Source: Candidatus Poribacteria bacterium (GTDB taxonomy: Bacteria > Poribacteria > WGA-4E > WGA-3G). From it: 64,000 nt of DNA. Below, in pieces: positions 53,636-62,811 of this stretch. A program made the position numbers and the translations under genes. The notes under the pieces were generated by a model, which worked only from the letters and a program-made list of their open reading frames with translations, made no database searches and was not told the origin of the DNA. Each line of letters opens with the position of its first letter. The stretch's first letter is position 1. Location: the NCBI GenBank assembly GCA_012270865.1, contig JAAXHL010000113.1:1-64000 (forward strand), written 5' to 3'.

Positions 53636-55444
53636 TTAACGGAGTGAGATTGCTGGACAGTAAATCCCCTTCCGTTCACGGGACCACCATGTTCCTTCAG
53701 AACGTTTGGTTTCAGTGTCGGTAAAATGATAGTCGTAAAGCGTGGCGCGGACGTAGCGTGGCGGTGTGTCCGGAAACGGGTTCTCCGCAAGCAGCTGTAA
53801 AACTTCGGGTCTGTTTTGTAAAAGTGCCACCATAAAGTTCGGAAACCAATACGTGTTTCGGTAATTGCCTTGGAGAGCGGCGAACCACATCTGCCAATCC
53901 AGTCGCGGTTGATGCGGGGCAACCCATTTCGGTGCGGTTGTGAGTTTCCCAGGTTTCCAGCGAAATTCGTAGGGTTCCCACGTTATTTGGTCGTTGCTAC
54001 CCTCAACAATGATTTCGGGACGTGACTCCGTCATATCGGCAAAGAGTCCGTAGGTGTTCACACTCCGAAAGGGTCTAATCCAAGCGAGGTCGGGTAACTT
54101 TGCCTCTCTAAAGAGTTGCCCACCGAATCGGATGCTGCTCAGGACGAAGATGAACATCGCCACTACCACGACACAGACACGCCAGTATTGATGCGGCGAC
54201 TGTCCACTGGATTGAAAATTCGGCATGAGCCGTTTCGATAACAGACCTTTCCAAGTCGCATCGTCAATCAGAAGGAGGCATAGGACAATCGTCAGTAGGT
54301 TGAAAAAGCAGTAGTTTCCTGTGAGAATGATGAGGATTTGTAACCCGATCAATCCGATACATCCGGCAGCTCGTAAACGGCGCGGCGCGAAAATTAGAAA
54401 CGGGACGACCAATTCAACGGCGAACATACCGATAACTGAGATTTTCTGAAACCATTCAGGGAGTTGGTGAACGTACCACCCGATCCATGTCGGTAACGGT
54501 TGCGTCTCATAATGGAAATTAAGTGCGGTCAAGTCACGCCACACCGCGTCGCTTGCAATTTTGACGAACCCCGAAGCGAACATCAATCGAAACAGCAGCC
54601 ATCTTAAAAGCCATAAAAACGCAGTGGAGAGTTGGGACGCGCGTGAAAGTGTATCACGGATTCGCAACGGTGCGAAAAAGATCGCCAAGAATCCTGCCTC
54701 TAAGAGCAGGACATCCCATTGGAAACTCAGAAACGCCTGACCTGCGGACACAAGCGACAGATAGAACATCCATAAACCGACTAAAGTAAAAGTCGGAAAG
54801 AAACCGGCGATTAAAACAAGAGATAGTATAACACCACCGGCGCATAAGAGATGGAGGCTGGTATCTGACGGATTCAGCCAGAGCAGCGTCGGAACAGCGT
54901 GGTAACCAGACGTGCCGATTTGTTGATGAACTGCTGTCAAGAATTGATCTATTGGTAAAATGCCGTTGCTACCGATGAGTCCGTGTATCTGAACCCATAA
55001 TGATAGAAAAGCGATGAGATAGATACACCCGAGTGCGCGTAGAAACAGCCAACGTGAGAAGTGAAACGCTGTTCGCTCGGTGTGTGTCCCCCAAAACCAA
55101 CGCGTCAATAGAGAAAAAAACGGACGATTCTGTGCGACCAGACGATAGACACCTTCCGAGACACGCGCGAATCCGGGTAGACGGTTATAGCACCAGAGAA
55201 GCAACCCGTTATCCAAGGCACGAAAAACAGCCTCGGCACCACTGAAAACTGTTCCGTTTTCCAAAATTAACTGCACCGAACTTTCATACGCAGAAAGAGG
55301 TATCTCTGGAAATTGTGCAGCCACTTCTTCGGACGGCGCGTAGTCGATACTGTCGCCTGTGATATGTTGCCACTGCGCAACCCAGTACCGACAAAAATCG
55401 CAGTCATTATCATAGACGAGGAGCGGTTTGCTGTGTGAGTGCAT
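53636..55444 (-). CDS. DCC thiol-oxidoreductase-like domain fused to lipase maturation factor-like membrane protein
   Basis: 602 residues. Residues about 5-115 are a DUF393/DCC domain, LLVYDNDCDFCRYWVAQW, with the D-x-D-C-x-x-C motif of thiol oxidoreductase-like proteins. The rest is a multi-helix membrane region (GCIYLIAFLSLWVQIHGLIGSNGILP, FLSFQWDVLLLEAGFLAIFFAPL, LLFRLMFASGFVKIASDAVW, LPTWIGWYVHQLPEWFQ) typical of LMF1/lipase maturation factor family proteins, followed by a soluble C-terminal part. In animals LMF1 helps lipases fold in the ER. The bacterial role is unproven. Confidence 0.8.
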   Translation of the reverse strand: MHSHSKPLLVYDNDCDFCRYWVAQWQHITGDSIDYAPSEEVAAQFPEIPLSAYESSVQLILENGTVFSGAEAVFRALDNGLLLWCYNRLPGFARVSEGVYRLVAQNRPFFSLLTRWFWGTHTERTAFHFSRWLFLRALGCIYLIAFLSLWVQIHGLIGSNGILPIDQFLTAVHQQIGTSGYHAVPTLLWLNPSDTSLHLLCAGGVILSLVLIAGFFPTFTLVGLWMFYLSLVSAGQAFLSFQWDVLLLEAGFLAIFFAPLRIRDTLSRASQLSTAFLWLLRWLLFRLMFASGFVKIASDAVWRDLTALNFHYETQPLPTWIGWYVHQLPEWFQKISVIGMFAVELVVPFLIFAPRRLRAAGCIGLIGLQILIILTGNYCFFNLLTIVLCLLLIDDATWKGLLSKRLMPNFQSSGQSPHQYWRVCVVVVAMFIFVLSSIRFGGQLFREAKLPDLAWIRPFRSVNTYGLFADMTESRPEIIVEGSNDQITWEPYEFRWKPGKLTTAPKWVAPHQPRLDWQMWFAALQGNYRNTYWFPNFMVALLQNRPEVLQLLAENPFPDTPPRYVRATLYDYHFTDTETKRSEGTWWSRERKGIYCPAISLR

Positions 55445-55502
55445 CGAAATTCTTTAGGGAAGTGTCCGCAATGTTTCTAACCTTCGGAATGCGTCGTGGT
55501 AC

Positions 55503-56732
55503 TCAATTCCATGCCTTGTGAATCTTCGCGATCGCCTCGGCAATCTGATCCATATCAGCCTCCGAACCGAGGAAAAGGTTTTGGAAGAGCCATACGCTCT
55601 GTTCACAGACAGATGCAGCGTTCGGGGAAGGCAGCGACCGGATGAGGTGCGGGTATTTCTTCGCGACGTGCGCCATTCCAGGTTCTTCGGAAAGTGGAGA
55701 CCGGTAGCCGATGGAACATGGGATCCCTTCAGCAGAAAGTGCATTAACAAACTCTTGCCGTGTCTTACCACTAAAACCTTCAGGGTGATATTTCAAACAG
55801 TAGAGGTGATACCCGTGCTTCGTCGCCCACGGTGCAAGTTGCGGTGGTGTGATGCCATCAATTGCCTCCAAAGCACCGGAGAGATAGGCAGCATTACGGT
55901 TACGGCGATCGGTTTGTATCTCCAAGCGTTCCAAACGCACCAAAAGTATCGCCGCGAGGTATGCTGATGGACGGTAGTTCCATCCGAGACGTGGATATTC
56001 CCATCTCGCGCCACCCGGTGCACGTCCGACGTTCATGAAAGCGCAAACCCGGTCATGGATGTCTTTGTCGTTTGTTGTGACCATACCCCCTTCACCGGAA
56101 GTTAGGTTTTTCGAGGCTTGGAAGCTAAACGCGCCGACATTGCTGAGTGAACCGACCTTTTTCGTCTGATATTCTGCACCGTGTGCTTGTGCGCAATCTT
56201 CAACAATCGCGAGTTGGTGCCGTTGGGCGATCTCTTGTAATGCCCCCATATCTGCCGGGTGACCGCCGAGGTGGACAGGCAAGATCGCACGGGTTTCTGG
56301 GGTAATAGCCTCCTCAATAGCCTCAGGATCAATCGTGAATGTCTCCGGTGAAATATCGACGAATACGACAGTGCATCGCCGTTCCAATACCGCGCTCGCG
56401 GTCGCTACAAACGTATAGTTCGGTACGATCACTTCGCCGCCGTCGCTAAATCCATCGAGATCAAGGGCACCGGCTAAAGCAGCACTTATCGAATCGGTGC
56501 CATGTGGCATGAAAAGTGCGTAGTTTGTTCCGGTATACTCGGCATACTGTTCACCGAACCGGTTAATCATTGTGCCCCCGGAGCCTTCGTTGCCACTCAA
56601 ATAGACCTCTCGGAGCAGCGGTTCGACTCTCGATTCCCACTCCTCAGATGTCGTGAGGGGCCATGCAGACCACGGTTCGCTTTCTGTATTACGGACAGGT
56701 GTTCCGCCTAAAATTGCTAATCGGTTGGACAT
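55503..56732 (-). CDS. DegT/DnrJ/EryC1/StrS-family PLP aminotransferase
   Basis: 409 residues. These enzymes aminate keto-sugars or keto-cyclitols. Family text: FMPHGTDSISAALAGALDL, EVIVPNYTFVATASAVL, ILPVHLGGHPADMGAL, AIVEDCAQAHGAEYQTKKVGSLSNVGAFSFQASKNLTSGEGG (lysine for PLP in SKNLT), and NYRPSAYLAAILLVRLERL. RBS AGGAAAT. Separated by 58 bases from the DCC-LMF gene on the same strand. No nucleotide-sugar gene is adjacent, so the substrate is open. Confidence 0.9.
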   Translation of the reverse strand: MSNRLAILGGTPVRNTESEPWSAWPLTTSEEWESRVEPLLREVYLSGNEGSGGTMINRFGEQYAEYTGTNYALFMPHGTDSISAALAGALDLDGFSDGGEVIVPNYTFVATASAVLERRCTVVFVDISPETFTIDPEAIEEAITPETRAILPVHLGGHPADMGALQEIAQRHQLAIVEDCAQAHGAEYQTKKVGSLSNVGAFSFQASKNLTSGEGGMVTTNDKDIHDRVCAFMNVGRAPGGARWEYPRLGWNYRPSAYLAAILLVRLERLEIQTDRRNRNAAYLSGALEAIDGITPPQLAPWATKHGYHLYCLKYHPEGFSGKTRQEFVNALSAEGIPCSIGYRSPLSEEPGMAHVAKKYPHLIRSLPSPNAASVCEQSVWLFQNLFLGSEADMDQIAEAIAKIHKAWN

Positions 56733-56826
56733 AAGGATTTCCTATCAATAGAATGAATCGGTTTCTTGTGTTTAGCCTACCGCATCCAAAGAAAAATAGC
56801 AAGTGGAAATTGGAAAATAGATACAT

Positions 56827-56855
56827 TTGACAATTGCGAAATAAATGGTTACAAT
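56827..56855 (+). promoter_or_regulatory. Sigma70-type promoter of the Cache lipoprotein gene
   Basis: TTGACA at 56827-56832, a 17-base spacer, and TACAAT at 56850-56855, about 40 bases before the TTG start at 56897. Confidence 0.7.
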
Positions 56856-56896
56856 TAAAATGTCCTAAATTCTATTGACTAAAAAGGAGTTAAAAA

Positions 56897-57877
56897 TTGA
56901 GAAATTTTTTGTTGATTTTACTTATGATAGGATTCGCAACAGTTAGTATCACTGGCTGCGAAAGACCTGTGACGGAACCGGTAATGGATGCTGTTATGCC
57001 AACCGATATGCCTACGATGGACGATCCAGAGGCGTTTACAGTTGCTTTCGTACAGGCAGCGGTTGATCTTTACAAAACCGAAGGTAGTGATGCTGCTATT
57101 GCCTATTACAATAACCCGATGAGTATTGAGGGTCAGTGGTACGTGTTTATCACGGATACAAACGATATGTTTGTTGCGCACCCAGCGGCACCGAGTTTCG
57201 TTGGTAGAAGTATAGCGGAAGTACCTGGGCTTGATGGATCATTGGTAGGTATAGATATCGCTATGGCGACAGAAGTGGGTCGTTGGACTGAATACCTGTG
57301 GGCGAATCCTGAGAATAACAAATTAGAACTAAAACGGACATGGTCAATTCGACACGACGGTTACCTTTTCGGTTCTGGATACTATGAACCGTGGCGTCCG
57401 GATCCCGCGACGGTTCTTATAGACGCAAAAGACGATCCGGCGGCATTTACGCACGCTTTTGTCTTAGCAGCAGTCGCACGTTATGAATCTGAGGGAGTCG
57501 AGGCGACGGCGGCATACTACAATGACGCAATGAATATTGATGGACAGTGGTATGTCTTCATCACCGATGCCGACGATCTCTTTGTCGCGCATGCACCGCG
57601 GCAGGATTTTCTTGGCATGGATCTAAAGGATGTCATGGGGCTTGACGGATCGCCATTAGGCGTAGAAATCGCTAAGGCGACAGGCACAGGACTCTGGATC
57701 GAGTACTTGTGGCCCAATCCTGAAAGTGGTATGGATGAGATGAAACGGACATGGGCAGTCCGACACGACGGCTACTTGTTCGGTTCCGGGTATTATGAAC
57801 CTGTCGCAGAGGATGCTATACCGGTTATAGAAGATGCCACACCAGTTGCGGAAAGTTCTATGCCAGCAGGAAATTAA
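56897..57877 (+). CDS. Lipoprotein with two tandem single-Cache-like domains
   Basis: 326 residues, TTG start with AAAGGAG upstream. Lipoprotein signal (NFLLILLMIGFATVSITGC). Two homologous units, about residues 45-165 and 185-305, share the pattern YKTEG..AAIAYYNN...I.GQWYVFITD...MFVAH, GLDGS..G..IA.AT..G.W.EYLW.NPE and RTW.IRHDGYLFGSGYYEP. Cache domains bind small ligands, usually at the front of chemoreceptors. Here they occur without a transmembrane signalling part, so a lipid-anchored binding protein is more likely. The duplication is internal to one gene. Confidence 0.78.
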   Translation: MRNFLLILLMIGFATVSITGCERPVTEPVMDAVMPTDMPTMDDPEAFTVAFVQAAVDLYKTEGSDAAIAYYNNPMSIEGQWYVFITDTNDMFVAHPAAPSFVGRSIAEVPGLDGSLVGIDIAMATEVGRWTEYLWANPENNKLELKRTWSIRHDGYLFGSGYYEPWRPDPATVLIDAKDDPAAFTHAFVLAAVARYESEGVEATAAYYNDAMNIDGQWYVFITDADDLFVAHAPRQDFLGMDLKDVMGLDGSPLGVEIAKATGTGLWIEYLWPNPESGMDEMKRTWAVRHDGYLFGSGYYEPVAEDAIPVIEDATPVAESSMPAGN

Positions 57878-57895
57878 CCTGAAATATGGTGGGTA

Positions 57896-58031
57896 TTATA
57901 GTAAAGCCCACAATTAATTGGATATTCTAAAAGGGGCGGGGTTACAAACCCCGCCTGCATTCTATAGACATTCCGTCCCTAATTTCGCTCCCAATCGCTC
58001 ACATATCTCAACGTTACAAACCCCGCCTGCA
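57896..58031. repeat. Family C left end with family A palindrome and half-copy
   Basis: 57896-57926 repeats the left 30 bases of the element at 8967 (TTATAGTAAAGCCCACAATT and on). It is followed by a full family A palindrome (57935-57959) and, 54 bases on, a half-copy GTTACAAACCCCGCCTGCA at 58013-58031. Both palindrome copies are followed by TTCTATAGACATT. No right-hand TIR is present. Confidence 0.75.
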
Positions 58032-58050
58032 TTCTATAGACATTTCGCCA

Positions 58051-59109
58051 CTACACGACTAAACGGTTGATTGCCTCCGCTGCTGTTTCAGTATCTCGGA
58101 GTGGCGTGTTCGGTATATGCAAGGTGAGTCCGTTGACGATATATTGCTTTAAACCGTCAAGCCTACATTGGCTCACGATGGCGTGTTGTTCCATATACGT
58201 GTAGACTTTATATCGCTTCGGTTTATTCGTCTGTGCTTTTGATAGCGTGAGAACGATAACCGGACGACCACTGCTCGCCGCCTCACAGACCATAGAGAAA
58301 CTATCTGCTGTGACGATAAGGAGATCGCTTAAGGCAAGGATGGCTTGATACGGATCCGTAAGGGCTAAAACCGTGTTGGGTTCAATGAAAAGTGGACACC
58401 AATCGGCGTGTTTTAGTGTTGCTGATAAGTGTTCCACCACATCTGTCGGTGTCCGTCGCGAGGTTGTCACCAATATCTGTGCGCCCAATTCTGTGTTGAT
58501 TGTCTCACAAATTTTATGGAGTTCCTCAGCGTCTGCAGTCGTAATCGTTTCGTGTCGGTCTGTCCCACCGAGAAGGATGCCGATACGTTGACAGTCGGGG
58601 AGATTAAGTTCTTCTACCAATTGTTTCTGTTCAGCGTTGAGTGCATTGGGTGAGATGGGATTAGGCACGCCGACTGTTTTACACACATTATTTTTTTCTT
58701 TCTTGCCGTGCCATGAAAACATCGGGAGGATCGCAAGGTCAAAATAGCGGGTGCCTAACGGTGATGGTCTACGACACGTGACGGTTTTAGCACTATGGAG
58801 CTGACCCAGCAGTAAGTTAACCGCTGCGACAGATGAACCGGTTGAAAGGGTAATATCGGCGGTATGGAGCGTTGTCAAGGCACTGTAAGTATCAGCAGTG
58901 AGGCTCCAGCGGAGAAGCGTGTGGATAAACGACAACGACAGCGATGTGCCACCGAGGACACACATAAACACACGCAGCAGGTTATCGCGCCACTTATGAC
59001 GAAATTCTACCGTAACCCACTCCATCTCGCAGTTAGGTAATCGCTCTACGATGCCCAAGGACTGCTTATAGTGTCCCGGTTTGTTGTCGCTTAAAATAAC
59101 CACTCGCAT
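58051..59109 (-). CDS. ELM1/DUF1022-family glycosyltransferase-fold protein
   Basis: 352 residues. Opening MRVVILSDNKPGHYKQSLGI is the signature of the ELM1 (mitochondrial fission ELM1-like) family. It has a GT-B-like Rossmann pattern: IGILLGGTDRHETITTADAEEL, ILVTTSRRTPTDVVEHLSATL, LLIVTADSFSMVCEAASSGRPVIVL. The family is bacterial and plant; a nucleotide-sugar transfer role in outer-membrane sugar assembly has been suggested for bacteria. The neighbours on this strand (lipoprotein and TlpA-like genes) do not clarify it. Confidence 0.8.
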   Translation of the reverse strand: MRVVILSDNKPGHYKQSLGIVERLPNCEMEWVTVEFRHKWRDNLLRVFMCVLGGTSLSLSFIHTLLRWSLTADTYSALTTLHTADITLSTGSSVAAVNLLLGQLHSAKTVTCRRPSPLGTRYFDLAILPMFSWHGKKEKNNVCKTVGVPNPISPNALNAEQKQLVEELNLPDCQRIGILLGGTDRHETITTADAEELHKICETINTELGAQILVTTSRRTPTDVVEHLSATLKHADWCPLFIEPNTVLALTDPYQAILALSDLLIVTADSFSMVCEAASSGRPVIVLTLSKAQTNKPKRYKVYTYMEQHAIVSQCRLDGLKQYIVNGLTLHIPNTPLRDTETAAEAINRLVV

Positions 59110-59157
59110 TAAAAGTAGTAGGCATACCTCGTATGCTGTAACGCTATTCTTTGATTG

Positions 59158-59916
59158 TTACGGGAAGGTGTATGCAACTAACTCTGTTACGCCGTTTTCG
59201 TTTTCAATCTTGACGATGCCGACGTGTGGGGCAAACCAGATCGTCTGACGCTGCTGCACGACTTCGGCTTCTGGAAACAGCGTATGCGTGAATTCTATCT
59301 CGTATTCGATCTGGTACGTCTGTTCAAAACTTCCGACTGGCGTTTCAAGTGGACTTTCGGCGACGACCTTCCCTTTAATACTTACCTGTGCTTCAAGCGG
59401 TATCTGAAGTAGTACGAGATTCTGTAAAATAAGACTTCCGTTGACTTTCGTATTGAAAGCGTCCCATTCAACGTTAGGACTTAGTGGGAACTCGAAGAAA
59501 ACGAATTCCGGATGCGAGGTCGTCTCTAAAGCGGTGTCGAGTTCCAGACCAGCGAATTCATCCTGTACCAGAATCGGAAGTTCGTCTTGGACGTACCGAT
59601 CTACCTTTTCACCGATAGGAAAAAAGACTCGGTTTTCTGCGACGCGAAAAGCGTCCGGTTTCAAGTAGTCGAGAGTATCATCAGGACGTAGTTGCGTGTA
59701 GGTAAAGCGTTGATAATCGCTTCCGTCTGCACTATAACCGGTAGTAATCTCCCGTGTCCACTCATATCCACTGTCGTTTTGATAGACCCAGCTGCTGCCG
59801 ACAGCATCAGGAAAGTAGTTCGCGGGTGTCTGTTCTTCTATGGGTGCAGGCGTTTCATCGGAACCGCATCCAAATAAAATAAAAACAGCGCACAGAATTA
59901 GAGAAATCAGTCTCAT
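59158..59916 (-). CDS. Lipoprotein of unknown function
   Basis: 252 residues. Lipoprotein signal: MRLISLILCAVFILFGCGSD. The mature protein begins PANYFPDAVGSSWVYQNDSGYEW, a beta-barrel-like opening often seen in secreted proteins that bind lipids or small molecules. The rest is beta-strand rich (ETPVGSFEQTYQIEYEIEF, TIWFAPHVGIVKIENENGVTELVAYTF). Its ATG lies one base after the stop of the TlpA-like gene, and its RBS (GAAGGAAT) is inside that gene, so translation is coupled. No known family is certain. Confidence 0.68.
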   Translation of the reverse strand: MRLISLILCAVFILFGCGSDETPAPIEEQTPANYFPDAVGSSWVYQNDSGYEWTREITTGYSADGSDYQRFTYTQLRPDDTLDYLKPDAFRVAENRVFFPIGEKVDRYVQDELPILVQDEFAGLELDTALETTSHPEFVFFEFPLSPNVEWDAFNTKVNGSLILQNLVLLQIPLEAQVSIKGKVVAESPLETPVGSFEQTYQIEYEIEFTHTLFPEAEVVQQRQTIWFAPHVGIVKIENENGVTELVAYTFP

Positions 59917-59917
59917 T

Positions 59918-61201
59918 TTATTCCTTCAAGGCTTCTACGACCATATTCTTCAACGCTTCACCTCTGGCTTGATGCGAGATTAATTTACCCTCTTTATCGA
60001 TAAGCCACGGTGCGGGAATCGCGCGAATACCGTACTGCTGTGAAACGGGACTGTTCCACCCTTTCCCACTGAAAACTTGCCGCCAAGGAATCTCGTTCTC
60101 TGTGAGATAATTCCGAAGCCTTTCTTCATCCGTGTCGAGACTAATTCCGATAATATCAAACCCCTCGTCCTTATAGGAATCGTAGACTTTTTTGACATTC
60201 GGCATCTCTGCGATGCACGGACCGCACCAGACCGCCCAGAAATCGAGCAGTACAACTTTCCCGCGATACTGTTCAAGCGAAATCGGGTTACCGTCAAGGT
60301 CTGTCGCTGCAAAGTCTGGGACGGTGTTACCGATTAACGCCAGCACAGGATCCGCCTTTAGGCGATATTCATGGGCAAGTTCGGCGTTCCCTAATCTTTC
60401 ATGGATTCTGGCAAGTCTGCTGAAGATGCTACGATTTTCGGGGAACTGCTTCTCAAGTTTCGTAAAAAGCTGCAGTATCTCTTCATCTCGCTTCATTAAT
60501 TTAAGCATATCGCCAAGAACAAAGTATTCTCGAAAACTGTTGGGTTTTAGAGACTCTTTATAACGACTGATGAGATTCTCGGCATCTTCCGTTCGTTCGG
60601 CTTTCAGGTAAAGGTCAACAAGCATGGGGTAGACATAACCAAAATTAGCATTGTCCGGTTGCCGTTGAATGCCATCAGCCAAGGCAGTAATGGCTGCTTC
60701 AACGCTCTCGTATACTTCTAAGGGTCTGTTTTCCCAAATATTAGCCGATGGGTAGACCCGCGAGGAAAAACTCAAATTTAGAACGGTGAAATCATCATTT
60801 GCGTGATGCCGACACCGAATCAACGGCATCGCGTCGCCATAAATCTCGCGTTGTCCGGTTTTCCATTCTCTATACTCAGGGTTAAGCTCGTAGCTATAAC
60901 TCACGGGCATTTCGGGGTCTGTGTTCCCCTCATAAATCGGCTTACCACCCGCTTCATCTGCGGGACAGATCAACAAATTACCATCTGTCAAGTATTTCGG
61001 ATATAAATCAGAGAGCCACATCGGAAAATCGCCATGTTCTTTCTTATATGCCTCAATCGCCTTGCCGATAGCAAGCAGGTTTTGGGTACAGGTTTCAATA
61101 TTTTTTTCGTGTTGTTCAGTCGGTTCAGGTATTGCTTCCTCCGCATGAGCGAAGCCGACCAGCAAACTTAACGCGATTCCTAAAGTCACAATAGTTTTCA
61201 T
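59918..61201 (-). CDS. TlpA-like thioredoxin-fold protein with pseudopilin-like and TPR parts
   Basis: 427 residues from ATG 61201, with AGAGGAG upstream; the longer frame to 61336 is not supported. A signal peptide (MKTIVTLGIALSLLVGFAHA) is followed by a region like a processed pseudopilin/DUF1559 part (CTQNLLAIGKAIEAYKKEHG, LICPADEAGG, MPVSYSYEL). A TPR-like middle (AENLISRYKESLKPNSF) precedes a C-terminal redoxin domain: GNTVPDFAATDLDGNPISLEQYRGKVVLLDFWAVWCGPCIAEM with active-site W-C-G-P-C. It should act as a periplasmic thiol reductase. A paralogue lies directly upstream. Confidence 0.82.
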   Translation of the reverse strand: MKTIVTLGIALSLLVGFAHAEEAIPEPTEQHEKNIETCTQNLLAIGKAIEAYKKEHGDFPMWLSDLYPKYLTDGNLLICPADEAGGKPIYEGNTDPEMPVSYSYELNPEYREWKTGQREIYGDAMPLIRCRHHANDDFTVLNLSFSSRVYPSANIWENRPLEVYESVEAAITALADGIQRQPDNANFGYVYPMLVDLYLKAERTEDAENLISRYKESLKPNSFREYFVLGDMLKLMKRDEEILQLFTKLEKQFPENRSIFSRLARIHERLGNAELAHEYRLKADPVLALIGNTVPDFAATDLDGNPISLEQYRGKVVLLDFWAVWCGPCIAEMPNVKKVYDSYKDEGFDIIGISLDTDEERLRNYLTENEIPWRQVFSGKGWNSPVSQQYGIRAIPAPWLIDKEGKLISHQARGEALKNMVVEALKE

Positions 61202-61278
61202 TGGGTTCTCCTCTTTTCGCTTTTTGGACGTTCGTCGATCTTCACGGGTTTTCGGAGTATTGGTGAAACTTCGGAAAT

Positions 61279-61287
61279 AGTATAACA
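61279..61287 (-). promoter_or_regulatory. Extended -10 element of the TlpA-like gene
   Basis: TGTTATACT on the minus strand at 61287-61279, about 80 bases upstream of the ATG at 61201. The -35 is poor. The wider block TTTTCCAGCG then TGATGTGTTATACT recurs, with changes, at 62733 and 50705. Confidence 0.5.
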
Positions 61288-61310
61288 CATCACGCTGGAA
61301 AACTCTACGG

Positions 61311-62690
61311 TTATTTGGCTTTCCTATTATTTTCAAATATTAACAGCATTAGTTTGATGAGGTTAACCTTCTCCGCCTCTGTTACTGCCTCTGATACGAG
61401 AGATTCTAACAGATGTCCGCTGGCTTGCTGAGAGATTAAGGTGCCATCTCTATCAACCAACCATCCGGAAGGGATATTGCGAATGCCGTATTGTTGTGCG
61501 ATGGGACTATCCCATCTTTTTCCGCTATAAACCTGCCGCCAAGGGATTTCATACTTTTTCAGGTAATCTCGCAGCTTTTTTTCGTCGTTATCAAGGCTGA
61601 TACCGATGATGTCAAAGCCTTTGTCCTTATAGGTATCATAAACCTTTTTCACATTCGGTGCATCCTCAAGACTCGCAAATGACCATGTCGCCCGAAAATC
61701 GAGTAAGACGACTTTGCCACGATACTGTTCAAGCGAAATCGGATTCCCATCAAGGTCGAGCGCGGAGAAATCAGGTACAGGCTTGCCAATTAACGCTTGT
61801 ACAGGTTCGGATTTTAAGCGGTGTTCCTCTGCCAACTCAGTATCGCCTAATCTCTGATAAATCTCAGCAAGTTTTCGATGCGCCGTGCGGTCATTCGGGT
61901 TCTGTTCTGCAAGTTCCTCAAAAACCTGAAGGAGTTCTGTGTTCCGATCTGTCATCTCAAGCAACCTTGCAAGCGTAAGATAGTATCGTGGGTAATCTGT
62001 ACTTATGCTTGATTTGAAGAGATCAACAACGCCATCCACTTCGTCTTCTCGCCCAGTTTCAAGATAGAGCCGCGCAAGCGCAGGATATACGTAATAACAC
62101 AAACGCTCATTTGACGGCTGCTGTTGAAGTCCTATTTCCATAGTGGCGATTGCTTCTTCAGGCGTGTCATACAACTGTTCTGGGACCGCTTCCCAGATAC
62201 TCCAAGACCGAGATATCCTGTAATCGTAACTCAAGTTTAAGCAGTGAAATTCTTGGTTGGCGTGGTGCCGACATCGGACAAGTGGCACGCCATCGCCGTA
62301 TAGGGTTCGGTTTTCTTGGATGCGTTCCCGATATTGTGGGTGGAATTGGTAACCGTAACTCACAGGCATTTTCGGGTCTATATTCTGAGGGACAACTGCC
62401 CTACCACCGAGACGGTCTGAAGGACAGATCAGCACGTCTGGGTCCGGTAAATATTTCGGATGGTAAAGATCTGATAGCCATTCTGGATAATCACCATTTA
62501 CTTCCAGATAGGCTTCAATAGATTTGCCGAGTTTAATCAAATTTTGGGTGCAGATTTCAAGATTTTTTTCTTGCTGTTCAGGCGTGAGTGCTAAAGCCTC
62601 CTCCAGTCTCTCTGCCTGTATTTGTCCGTGTCCTATAACAGCCGTTATCAGCAGGCTCCACACAATCCCTATCGTCAAAATCTGTTTCAT
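61311..62690 (-). CDS. TlpA-like paralogue without the redox cysteines
   Basis: 459 residues from ATG 62690, with GAGGGTAG upstream. It matches the 59918 gene in all parts: signal peptide (MKQILTIGIVWSLLITAVIG), CTQNLIKLGKSIEAYLEVNG, LICPSDRLGG, TPR-like section, and the redoxin domain GKPVPDFSALDLDGNPISLEQYRGKVVLLDF. Here the active site W-C-G-P-C is replaced by W-S-F-A-S (RATWSFASLEDAPN). The fold is intact but thiol chemistry is impossible. Codon text is otherwise normal, so it is not obviously a decaying gene. It likely has a non-redox role. Confidence 0.78.
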   Translation of the reverse strand: MKQILTIGIVWSLLITAVIGHGQIQAERLEEALALTPEQQEKNLEICTQNLIKLGKSIEAYLEVNGDYPEWLSDLYHPKYLPDPDVLICPSDRLGGRAVVPQNIDPKMPVSYGYQFHPQYRERIQENRTLYGDGVPLVRCRHHANQEFHCLNLSYDYRISRSWSIWEAVPEQLYDTPEEAIATMEIGLQQQPSNERLCYYVYPALARLYLETGREDEVDGVVDLFKSSISTDYPRYYLTLARLLEMTDRNTELLQVFEELAEQNPNDRTAHRKLAEIYQRLGDTELAEEHRLKSEPVQALIGKPVPDFSALDLDGNPISLEQYRGKVVLLDFRATWSFASLEDAPNVKKVYDTYKDKGFDIIGISLDNDEKKLRDYLKKYEIPWRQVYSGKRWDSPIAQQYGIRNIPSGWLVDRDGTLISQQASGHLLESLVSEAVTEAEKVNLIKLMLLIFENNRKAK

Positions 62691-62732
62691 TCCGACTACC
62701 CTCTGTTTTGAATAATATAGTTCTTGAAATAT

Positions 62733-62741
62733 AGTATAACA
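62733..62741 (-). promoter_or_regulatory. Extended -10 element of the redox-dead paralogue gene
   Basis: TGTTATACT on the minus strand at 62741-62733, about 43 bases upstream of the ATG at 62690. No clear -35 at 17 bases. Confidence 0.5.
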
Positions 62742-62811
62742 CATTGCGTTGAAAAATCTATCATATTTTTATTCAACACTTACGTAAACCTGCTATTCCT
62801 CGCAGATATAT

